DNA of 64,000 bases, taken from Strigops habroptila (taxonomy: Eukaryota > Chordata > Aves > Psittaciformes > Psittacidae). Position numbers and translations under genes: made by a program. Positions 24,201 through 36,200 of the stretch are shown here, in pieces (within the stretch, counting starts at the first letter, position 1; each line of letters starts with the position of its first letter). The notes beneath the pieces are model-generated. The model did no database searches and had not been told where the DNA came from. It saw only the letters and a program-made list of their open reading frames with translations. Where the stretch lies: contig NC_044282.2 in assembly GCF_004027225.2 (NCBI RefSeq), positions 47,212,576 through 47,276,575 on the forward strand, in the 5' to 3' direction.

Positions 24201-27200
24201 ATGATGACATTAGGAGTGCTGAATAAGCTCTTCTATTGCATGATTACTTGGAAAGACACCCACAAACGTGGCCCAGCAGGGATGGATTTCCAATGTCATT
24301 TATGCAAGACAGACTCAGTGTGCTGAGGATCCCACAGCGGCTCTGCCTCACTGCACACCTCCCTGCAGCACCTTCACCAGCAGATGGTGTCAAGCTCACA
24401 AGGTGGCAACCACCACCAAAACTAGCACAGAAATAAGAGCTAAGCACAAGGAGAGGGAGCAGTTCAGGAGAAAGAAGCAAGTCTGAGGAGCTAACCCTCA
24501 TTTCAGCTGTTGTGCAGGCACATGAAGGACCAAGCACTGCAGCAAGCAGCACGAGTGTCCTCATACAGGCATAGCTAATGTGAAAGGCAGAGACAAGAGA
24601 GCTGCCCAGAGATCACTCCTGTGCTTTGTTGTGTTTAATTTGAGGACAGGTTTTAAGCAGGTTTTTTCTTCTTTTAAACCTAAGTGGACACCATGCAGCA
24701 TTTTCCCTGTGAAACCAATCCATAAGGGTCCTGCTGCCTCATCCCAAGCTTTGTGCCTGCCACTGGGAACACAGCAAACTTGATTTCTTTTGTAATCCAA
24801 GGCAGAGCTCCAGCTTGGCTATCGAACAACAAATGCAAATAGCATGGCAACAGCTAGAGCTCTTTGTCAACATCCCTCTAACACAAAGCTTCACTGTCTT
24901 CTTTTTTCCTAGCTTCTTGACAGCTTCTGTGCCAAGTTTTAGCCCACACATTAATTATGAATTCCCTTTATAATCAGGCTACAGAAGAGCACAGCTGAGA
25001 AGGCAGCAGAAGTTAGCAAAAGAGAAATGTGCCCTACTGCAAAGATATAGTAGACGCAAACACGGGCACTGCTCTGGTATCTTTACAAGTGAGACAAAGC
25101 TCATATTCAGGCCATTTTGTATTTACTATCTCATCAAGTGTGAAAAAAGAAAAAATCCAGACAGCACCAACTAAGGCTTAGTATTAGCACTAATACACCC
25201 TCTCTGTTACACTGTTCTCTGCTCTACTTTTACAGGATACACAAAAATCAGGGAGAAGAATTTCATTAAAAGGCTCAAACTAAACCTCCTACTTTGCCTG
25301 TACTACTTTCACTGCTTTACCTTGCAAAGGGAACAGACCAAGAGTACACAATCACCCACCTGCATGTTGTAGCTGTAACATAACAGCAAACATGCAAGCT
25401 TGTTCTTATTTCAGTCAGCAGACTCATTTTATGCTTTTTGTGAGGCTACTTGTTCTATAATGCTGCTTGTCCTGTACGAGCGTTTGGTTTGGGTTTTGTT
25501 TGGTTTTGTTGTTGTTGCTTGGTTTTTGTTTCTGATTTTGTTTTTTTAAAGCAAAATGAATTTAAATTCATCTTTAGATATCAAAATCCTGTTTATATCT
25601 GGACAACTACAGCTCCTATTAGACACTAGCTACGTTTCCTCCTTCCTGTTCTGCTGTGAATTCAGTCTTCAATTCCATTCAGTCCTGACTCCCCTTGTCA
25701 GCAAGAACCAAAATTATGATTTTGGGTTTGTGACCTACCCCCTTGTCCCTGCCTCAATTGGAAAGCCAGCAGCTTGGTTCTGAGAGAGCACAAAAACCTG
25801 TCACAGTCCCATGGCATACATCAGCACACACATACATACATCAGATAGTCACACTCTGCAGAGGAGAACACTGTCCTACCTTTGTGAGGATGGTCTTGCC
25901 ATAGTTCTTGGTGCTGGTTAAGCCACTGTTCAGATAGATGTCCTTCTTTGCAATTTGACTGTAATAAGCTATAGAAGTGAGAAATAAATAAAAATCGACA
26001 GTTTTCTTGATTTTGAGGCATGTTTGGTGGAGAGAGGGATCCTTGTTTGGGGAAATGAACAACTTTATTGTTCTCACAAGCTCACAAGTGAGACCCTGCC
26101 TCTTGCCAGTTTCTGGAGTGGGGACTCTTTCAAGCACAGCACAAACAGCTCACGTATTGTAGTAAAGGGGAAAATGTAAGAAATTACCAAGACAACAGCA
26201 TCTGCCATTCCAGAACTGCTGCAAGATGCACCTACACATAGCAGCCCTTGGTCTAGGGTTTGTTCTAGCCAGCTTGTTCACACCAGACACCTTAGTGACT
26301 TTTACCCTTCCCCCCTTTATTTTTCCAGCTCTAGCCAAGAAAATGGCCATCTATTCTATCCAACAACCAACTAGCTTAGAGAGTTGGGCTTGTTCAGCCT
26401 GGAAAAGAGAAGGATCCAGGGAGACCTTAAAGCAGCCTTCCATTACCTGAAGGGGACCTACAAGAAAGCTGGAGAGGGACTTTTTACAAGGGCCTGTAGT
26501 GACAGGACAAAGGGGAATGGCTTTAAACTGAAAGAGGGGAGATTTAGATTAGATGTTAGGCAGGAATTATTTCCCGTGAGGGCGGTGAGGCGCTGGCACA
26601 GGCTGCCCAGAGAAGCTGCGGCTGCCCCATCCCTGGCAGTGTTCAAGGCCAGGTTGGACACAGGGGCTTGGAGCAACCTGGTGTAGTGGAAGGTGTCCCT
26701 GCCCGTGGCAGGGGGTTGGAACTGGATGAGCTTTCAGATCTCTTCCAACCCAAGCTGTTTTATGATTCTATGACTAGAGTCTAGGCAAATAACACATGCT
26801 CCATGAGAGTGGGAGAAGAAGATTAAACACAAATCCCAAAAATTAGCTTTCAACCCACAACTGGGACAGAAAGCAGCCTTGCCTTTAGGACAAATGCCGC
26901 CATGGCTGTTAGGTCTCGGAGAGCCAACATAAGCCAATCCAAGCGTTCCCATGTCAAAATCTTGATACGTGAAGAGATGAGCAAGACACACATGAGCTGC
27001 TTTCTCAGCAATATCAAAGCTAAATTGCTTTAAAGAGAGGAAAAAAATAATCAAATCTTCGTAAGACAATTTATGGTGCACATTACAAGTCTATAGACAA
27101 GAACATTTATATAATGAGCCAGACAAGCACCTTCTAGATCTGGTTAAGTCAGAAAACAGCAGCTGTTTAGCTGCCCTACAGAGCTGTAGAAAATTAAATG

Positions 27201-30200
27201 AATACCCAAGTACACTGGCACATTCATTTATGCAACTTGTCTGTTCGTTTTCCCCTTTTCACAGAGAGGGGAAAACCAAGTACAGTAATTTGATGAAGGT
27301 CACAAGGCAGCCAGTCTCAGGGCCAGACATATCAGGACTGCCCTTCTGACTCAGGCCACACGTTAAGAATACTAATTGGTGTGTGCTCTGTAATTATGCA
27401 GTGGAGGCCTTTACCATGGGCTACAGGGCACATCAGCTCCTTTGACTTTATGTAACATGTACACGTCACGCGAAGGAAGTAGAGGAGTTTCCTCTGTTAC
27501 TACAGAGCAGCTGTAGGAATGAGAAATTCTCTGTAAGGGGCACACTTTTTCAAGGGTTACAACTCACCTCTAGCAGCATTTTCACATCCCAGGCATCTTT
27601 CTTATCATCTGGGTAACTTTTTGCCATATTGTAATGCTTTTCTCCAGGTTTTAGAAGATTTGGCTCATTATGGATGATAATCTACATTTCAAAAAGGGCA
27701 ACAATAATGTAGAGGAATTTGGGTCAATTTTATAGCTACAGAAAAGTTTTCAATGTAATCTTAAATGTCTCAATACATCTGCAAGGAGAAAAATTCAGAC
27801 TCAGCATGCTTCTAATGTTAACTTTACAGTCTCTGCTAGTTAAAATAAACCAACTACCAGCATTAGGGTAACATCAACAGTTTTCACTGTAACATTCTGC
27901 TTTAAGGTGTATATTACTCTATCAAAAGAGCCAAATGCAACCAGGATTTACATCTAGTATAAATAATTCCAAACAATTTCTAGCTAAGCAAAATGTATTT
28001 TAAAGAACTGCTACTTTCCCAGTAACATGGAATTGGTGCATCATGTTCTTCCCCCCTCCCCAGTTGACTCTCCTTCCTTGTTCCTGCAGACCTTTCCCCA
28101 GCAGAGGGGCAGCTAGCTTGTACCATTAGTCTCCATGTCTCACATCACAGCTCTTGCAGTGCTCTGAGCTGATGGATTCCTCTTCTCTTTAATGCCCTTT
28201 CCCAGATTCTTGTGCATTAACTTTCAGAATCAGTCATATACATTGAAGTCGCCACATCCCCCATGTCCACCCTATACCAACCTCCACACTATTGTGATAT
28301 CATGATGTGTAAGGGAGTCATTAAAGCTATTCAGGCAGGATTTGTGCTTTTTCATCTGTGTTTTAGGCCAACTCAGGCTTTGTAAGCTAAGCGCTAGACA
28401 TAGACACAAACATCACATACATGCATAAAAGTATGTCTGACAGAAACAAGAATTGCTCATATTCAGGGGAAAAAAAAAAAGCAACTGTGAATTTGTCGTG
28501 GTTTGAGCCCAGCCGGTAACTCAGAACCACACAGCCGCTCGCTCACTCCCCCCCCCACTTCTTCCTCCCCCCGCTCCCGGAGGGATGGGGAGGAGAATGG
28601 GAAGAATGCAACTCCCACGGGTTGAGATAAGAGCAGTCCCGCAACTAAGGTATAACACAAAACCACTACTGCTACCACCAATGATAATAACGATTAGTGA
28701 AATAACAAGGGGAGAGGATACAATTGCTCACCACCCGCCGACCGATACCCAGCCCGACCCGAGCAGTGATCTGGCCTTCCGGGTAACTCCCCCCGGTTTA
28801 TATACTGGGCATGACGTGCTGTGGTATGGAATACCCCTTTGGCTAGTTTGGGTCAGGTGTCCTGTCTCTGCTTCCTCCCGGCTTCCCCTCCTCCCTGGCA
28901 AAGCATGAGACTGAGAAAGTCCTTGGTTGGAATAAACATTACTTAGCAACAACTAAAAACATCGGTGTTATCAGCGTTGTTCCGGAAATGAGTCCCGTTG
29001 TCTGACTCAATTCTCTCTGGGGTGCCGTGTCGCCACAAGACTTGTTTCTCAAGGCCCAGGATAGTGTTCCGGGCAGTGGCATGGGACACAGCGTATGTTT
29101 CCAGCCAGCCGGTGGTTGCTTCCACCATGGTAAGCACATAGCGCTTGCCCTGGCGGGTTGGTGGGAGTGTGATATAGTCAATCTGCCAGGCCTCCCCATA
29201 TTTGTACTTCAGCCATCGTCCTCCATACCAGAGAGGCTTTAACCACTTGGCTTGCTTAATTGCAGCACATGTTTCACATTCGTGAATAACCTGGGCAATA
29301 GTGTCCATCGTTAAGTCCACCCCTCGATCACGAGCCCATCTATATGTTGCATCTCTGCCTTGATGGCCTGAGGTGTCATGGGCCCACCGGGCTAAAAATA
29401 ATTCACCCTTATGTTGCCAATCCAAGTCCATCTGAGCCACTTTAATCTTAGCAGCTTTATCCACTTGCTGGTTATTCTGGTGTTCCTCAGTGGCCCGACT
29501 CTTGGGTACATGAGCATCTACGTGGCGTACCTTCACCACCAGGTTCTGCACCCGAGCAGCGATATCTTGCCACAATGCAGCAGCCCAGATGGGTTTACTT
29601 CTGCGTTGCCAGTTGCTCTGCTTCCATTGCTGCAACCACCCCCACAGGGCATTTGCCACCATCCATGAGTCAGTATAAAGTACTGGCCATTTTTCTCGTT
29701 CAGCAATGTCCAAGGCCAGCTGGATGGCTTTCACCTCTGCAAATTGACTCGATTCACCCTCTCCCTCAGCAGTTTCTGCAACTTGTCGCAGGGGACTCCA
29801 CACAGCTGCCTTCCATCTCCGATGCTTTCCCACAATACGGCAGGACCCATCAGTAAACAAGGCATATTGCTTTTCACTCTCTGACAGTTCATTATATGGT
29901 GGGGCCTCTTCAGCACGCGTTGTCTGTTGTGGTCAGGGTTTGAGTAGCTGTTGTGCTTGTCACTGGGGTTGATGTAGCTGCTGTACTTGGAGTAGCTGTG
30001 TTGACTGTTGTGGTCAGGGTCTGAGTAGCTGCTGTGCTTGCAGTTGGCATAGCTGCGTTGTCTGTTGCTTTGCCATCAGATCCAGAGACATTTTTTTCCC
30101 TTTGAAGGTGCTGGATAGTGTTGAGCAGGGCTCTGTAGGCATAGGCCAAGCCCCAGCACGTTGCCAAAATTTGTCCCTCTCTGGTATAACCAGGACGACA

Positions 30201-33200
30201 GCACACCTCGTTTAAGTGTTTTACTAGTTTTTCCGGATGTTGCACTTGTTCAGTGGTGAAGTTCCAAAGCACTGGAGGGGCCCACTGGCCTAGGTACTTG
30301 CCCATACTATCCCACACACCCTGCCACTCATAACTGTCCAGCCTCAGGGAAAATCTCCTGGTGGTCCTCCTATATCGTCGTCTAACCCTAGACCAGATTC
30401 GAACCTGATACTGCTGAATTTTTGACATTAAACGAAATAGGATGTTCCTACGACGGGATGGCCGTGGGTAAAACACACTCCGTATGTGTGCCAACATGCT
30501 GATCCCCAGCACAATCAGCAGGCAGGTTTCAAGGGTACTCAAAGGCCATCTAAAACCTTCAGAACTCTCAATTGCTGTTGCAAATAGGCTGGTGGGGGAA
30601 CGGGGGGTGAAAGAGAATGCTTCCTTCGTAAGTTTACCCCCCGAGGAGAAAAAAAAAGATATGCAATTGCTAAAATATTTCATTATATACCTCCCAATGT
30701 ATAGAGGTGATGGCCACGCTGGAAGCACAAACCAGACCAGTTTCATGATCAATGAGTCTATTGTATTACAAGTCATTACCATGAAGTACAGTGAAACAAG
30801 AACCTTAGCCCAGGCCCCCCAGCCGATAAACGCTAAAACAGCAAATAGTGGCTGTAAGTTAAAAAACACAGCACTGCACCAGCTACTAAGCAGGAGAAAA
30901 ATGACTGCTATAGCTGAACCCAGGACAGAATTGAGATTAAATATGGAAATATTCCCTCTGAAAACTCCCATCTCAAATGCTGCAAGGAGCTGAAAATGAG
31001 CATGCTGTGTCTCATCATTAACAGCACCACTGGCAACACACTATTTCAGAGTGCTCCTGTCTGGAGTTAAGAATTTAGAATTTGATTCTTTTTGCTCTAA
31101 TCCAGACAAAATAATCAGAAACCCTGGTATCTAAATCATGTTCTTATCCTTTAAATTGGAAGTCCTTTGCATGAGTCACTGAATACCTGCTCTATCTGTA
31201 TGCCGTACCCATTGAAGGCTCCATTGTCCCAGGAAGTGTTTCGGTAGATGTCGTCTACTCTGTCTATCAATTCAATCTATGTAGAAAAGAAAAACAAGTT
31301 AGTTAGTTCTGAGCTTTCATGTAATAAAGTTCAAGACACCACACTCCGAAAACCAGCAACATATTCATCTAGAAACACTCACTTCAAATTAAAATTGAAC
31401 CTCAAAGAACAGAACAGACACACTGACTGATCCAAAACCAACAGTACTTGGATCCAGAGAGTATTATCAAATATCCCTGAAAATTTTTCATCCTTGGGGG
31501 CGGGGGGGAGGGAAGCAGTACAAAGTTCCCCATTTATCACTTTCATCTGTAGTGGAAAAGCAATAATATTAAGAACAAGACGTCTTGGAAAACACTGTTC
31601 AGATACTAGTTTTCCAGGTTTCTTTGAGGGGGAAAGGCAGAGGAGGGAGTTGTTTTTAGTGCTTTGTTTTAGCACAATGCTTAACTAGTTTAACTGACCC
31701 CTGAGGCCTGCTTCCCTCTCCCAGCCAAAACCCTAGTATTTTCCTCATTATGGTTCAAGCACAAGGTTCCAGAAAGTCTCTCATCAGTGCTCACTATCAA
31801 TACCTCCCTTTCCAAGCTGTTCTCAACATCTTAAAAACCACCTCCTACTACAACCATCAAACTTGCTCAGAATAAGAAGCGACATTCAGAGTCATTTGGT
31901 AATAGTTTATGCTTTAGTTTTCCAATCTAAAACAGTGTTGTTAATAGTACACATGTACCCAGGAACCACAGCAGCAGGTTAGCCTCAGCGTGTGGCAGAT
32001 GCTGAGATAACAGCATCTCTGCAACACATCAATTGCTACCTGGGGAATGTAAACATTTCTGGGGACAGAAAAGTCAAAAAGCCAGCAGAGGTGGAACACA
32101 GTGATTAGCATTTCAAAGACTCAGGCTCAGAAAGAGACTCTCGACAAACAACAGACCTCCAAAAGTGGTTTCATTTGTTGTCTCCAGTCTCCAAACCCAT
32201 ACACTCCACTCCTGCTGAAAGGCTGTGGGCAAGCATTCTGTTTCACAAAAGCTTGTCAGGCAGACAACCCCACTGTACTGGTTTTGGCTGGGTTACTTGG
32301 TAACCAGCACACGTGACGGAGCCCCACTTTCCTGAGGCTGGCTGAACACCTGCCTGATGATGGGAAGCTGTGCATTAATTCCTTATTTTGCTTTGCTGTA
32401 TGCACAGCTTTTGTTTTACCTATTAAACTGTTCCTATCCCAGCCCTCAAGTTGTTTCACCTTTACCATTCTGATTCTCTCCCATGGGAAGGAGTGAGCCA
32501 GTGCCTGGGTGGGGCTGAGCTGCCCGCTGGGGTTAAGCCACAACACCCATGAACAACCAAACAAATTGTTTACCACGCCTGCTTCCACTTTGATTGTTCT
32601 GCACAGAGGATCCTGGAAGAATTTGGAAGGAAAATAATAATAATACTAAAAAAAAAAAAGAATCTATACAAGTTGCTTTTGCCTGTCATACGAGTTTTAA
32701 ACATGCTGGGTCTTTAAAGATGCTCAGATTGTTTGCAGTGGATTTCAAAATACAGGGGATTGTAAAGTTCTGACTGGAAGAAGAAAATAGCATAGCCACA
32801 AGAGCTACGTGAAGAGAGAGATTTTTTTAAGTGAATGTTGAAGACTATTTAACTGCAGTCTCACCGTTACAAAACATTTTTAAAGCAGGTAAAAAGCACA
32901 CACAGCCATGAGATGCAAATACATTACGTTGTACAAAAGTAGTACATGATAAATGCTGGTGAATCACTATTTTTTCCTGCATTTATTCCAGCAAATTGTA
33001 AGGCAGTACAATGACTTACCAAATAGTTGATAGTGGTACTCTCTTCCCCACGGCCCATATACTTGAAAAAACGATGATCTGCCACCACCAACATCTTGCA
33101 TGTGTTTTTGGAGGTCTCTGGAATGGCTCTTTTCTCCCGATGGATGCTTGCTAATACAAACATTTTAAATACAATTAAATAAACACTCTGAAACTGCCAC

Positions 33201-36200
33201 TGCTGTGTCTATTACCCTTGTTTAAAACATGAATGTGAGTTTGGGTGGGGTTTTGGGGGGAGAACGGGGATGTTTACTTTGGGGGTTTATTTTTTGGTTT
33301 TGCTTTTTGTTGGCTTGGTTTGGGGTTTTAAATACCTATTCTTACTTTTTTTTTTTCTTCATAACAGGCCTCAAACTTATCATAAAGAACTGATTCATAC
33401 CAAAATTGTGTTATTCAACAGACTTATCTATAGAGCTTTTATGGTCATCACTTCGGCCTTAACACCTCCCTTCTTCCTGTTCTTAGTCATTATCCCAACC
33501 TCTGGGGGCTTTTTTGGATGGGGAAGGGGCAGAAGGAAGAGTGCTGCCTTTTTTCCCCCACCAGTGAATTTAAAGAACTAATACTTAAACTAGAAGCAGC
33601 AACACAGATTATTGCCCAGGTTCTGATCTTACTTGCTGACACAGCCAGAATTCAAGCATTTGTTTCAAAGATGCTGCTCTCCCAAGGTATGGACAACACT
33701 CACCTTCGTTTTGTTTCTTGTCTTCCAGTCCTTTTGGCAGCAGTTCTTCTTCATTCAGCTTTAAATAACCACACACTTTGGGGGACTGCAGTCTTGAGAA
33801 GTCTTTAATATCTTCAGATCTGTAGACAAGCAGTCTTTCATCTTGCACATTATCTATGAATCTCCACAGTGGCTGACAGCACAAGAAGAACAGAAACGCC
33901 ACTAATTCAGAACACAATGAATGCAAAGACTAAGTGTATGTAAGTAAAAAATGACATGTATGCACCATCAAATCTCCACAGCTTTATGTGTACACGCACA
34001 CAAATGCATTGGACTATGATAATCTCACCCACAGCAATAAGTCTATTAATCATAGAATCATTGGGTAATGGTTGGACTTGATGATCTTAAAGGTCTTTTC
34101 CACCCTAGTTGATTCTATGATTCTAAGCAGAGGAGGCACCTCAGGCTCTTTCACTCCCTCCATCACAGTATGGAGATGGGCACAGCCAGGGAGGAGATGA
34201 TTATGCTAACAAACACACTGACCAGAAGCACATGAGCTGGAAGATAACAGAGGATATCTAAGTGCACAGAGAACACAGTCTTCACAGCAGAAGGCAGTCT
34301 CTTCAACATTCAGTAGCTACACAAGTCACTTATAGCAGTGAAAACTTCTCCAAAACCACAGAGAACTATGAGATCCCAACACAAGACACTAATTCCTATG
34401 GCAGATGCACAGAAATGGTATAGCATAGACTGCCCACATCCACAATGCAGAGCACCTGGGTCTGGGTCTCCTGTGGCCTTAAGGCACTGCTCTTTCAACT
34501 TCAGACAACTATGATTTAGCACACTGTGCTTTTGGCTGATACCAAAAAGGTCCTGAAATGTGATGGCTGTGCCAGCCCAGCAGCCACGTGTCTGCAGCAC
34601 AAAACTGAGGGCACGTTTCGCACCCTGGGGCATGGTGTGAGGGCACCAGGGGTTTATACAAAGGTGCGCAGCCTTTCCAAAAGCACAGGAGGACCATGAA
34701 AGCAAAGGCAGGCAATGGCAGAGTGGCTTTGTCCTTTGTACTGCCTTTCAGGAATCATTTCTGGCACACAGCATCTCTGCTGTACATGGGCATCGCCTCA
34801 CCCGGGGCTGGCTAGGGGCTGAAGCTGACCTGGGGACACTGTCAGCTAGGCAGTGAGGGTAAGTCAAAGCTTCCACACCATTGCCTGCCTTTAGCTTTAC
34901 AGACACAGCCAGCGAGGAGCAAAGGGGTTGGCTGCATGCAAAACGTGCTGACACGACTCTGCACTACAAACACAGAAATGTCCTCAATCACAATCAAACA
35001 GCTATTATATGCTCTTAATATAAAACACAAGTACAGTGGTTTGGGTATTCTAAACACATTTTCATATTTTAACGTGACTGGATTTCCCAGGTTTACCTGT
35101 AATTCCGCATATCCTTGGGTTTGGAGACAATTACACTACCCATATAACACTCAGCCATAATTACTGTTATTCAGCCATTCTAATACAGCTTGTGCCTGGG
35201 AATATGCTGCACCAAACAACTCATTAGGACAGTCTCTAATTATGTATTTGTTGAATACGTTTTTTTAAACCAATGGTTTAAAATAACACAGGCAATGGAA
35301 GTGGTGGAAAACAGCAATAGGAAAGCAGGGGAAAATACCAGATTTTCAAAGAAAGCTCTAAGGAAGGAAAAAATTCCAAGACTTAACAAAGGCAAAGTTT
35401 TAGAAAGCTCTCCACACCTCGACTTTGCTCAGAAGGCTGCACAGTTTGGTATTCCAGAGGACATGATCACCACTAATTATTAACACTATCAATTTCTGTT
35501 TCCGAACCCCTTTCCTGTTTAAAACATACCTTCTCCCTGATGTATCTGAACCATGCAAATGTCATGAGAATGTCACTCACTAGTAAAATCCAACACTTGC
35601 AAAAGTCAAACTGGTTTCCTGTTTCTCTCTCTCCTCCCCACCCACCCCACAACAAACATCACCGCCAAGTCTATTTTGAGCTACAGAGGTGTCAGTGTGA
35701 CTAACTAGAAAGAGAAACACCCACAAGGAAAAGAGATGATTGTCTGAATAGAGCTTTCAACAGTAAAGCATACCTCGATATTATATTCTTCTCCATCAGT
35801 ACTGATTCTCACTGTAAAATCTTCATCCCCGATATGTGCCACAACTTTGGAATTATGCTCTCCTTTAATACAAGCAAGGAAAAAACAAATTAATTGAGCT
35901 CTATTTGCATGCGCTCCTGCACAGACACTGTTTGGGTTTTTATAGCCATTTCTAGGCTTCGCACTAAATTAGCTTCCTTGGTCTCTGAAAAACACTATAT
36001 ACTGTCCAGTTTAATGAAGAAAAAAGAAATGAACCAGCCCCAGTCTTAACTTCCCAATGGTCACAGTCATCAAGTCTCAGATTTAACTGCTAATTTTGCA
36101 GGAAGTGTTGAGATGGCTCTGGGCATTAGGAATGGGGCACAGAATATTTCTGCCAACCAAGGCATGTTACTACTATCAGACAGCAGTTCCATGGCATCAG

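Larger units (their letters stand above)
28494..30990 (-). mobile_element. Deleted ERV-L-like provirus in ADAM17 intron 7
   Basis: About 2.5 kb in sense with ADAM17: gag-like ORF, RNase H, partial integrase, partial 3' LTR. No 5' LTR or primer-binding site is recognised between the gag start (30971) and exon 7 (31187). Capsid, nucleocapsid, protease and reverse transcriptase regions are deleted between gag and RNase H, and the integrase end through early U3 is deleted as well. It is defective for replication. The left edge is exact within a base or two; the right edge is uncertain. Confidence 0.82.

Noticed and set aside
25950-25960. ACAG inside ADAM17 exon 10 as its acceptor
   Set aside because: It would drop the conserved AYYS residues and break phase with exon 9; the CTATAG just upstream fits both.
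26384-26686. 100-codon + strand ORF
   Set aside because: Entirely CR1 3' end sequence, which is not coding in this part of the element.
30484-30993. 169-codon + strand ORF over the provirus
   Set aside because: Antisense shadow of the gag-like ORF on the - strand, whose frame has the sense LTR and pol context.
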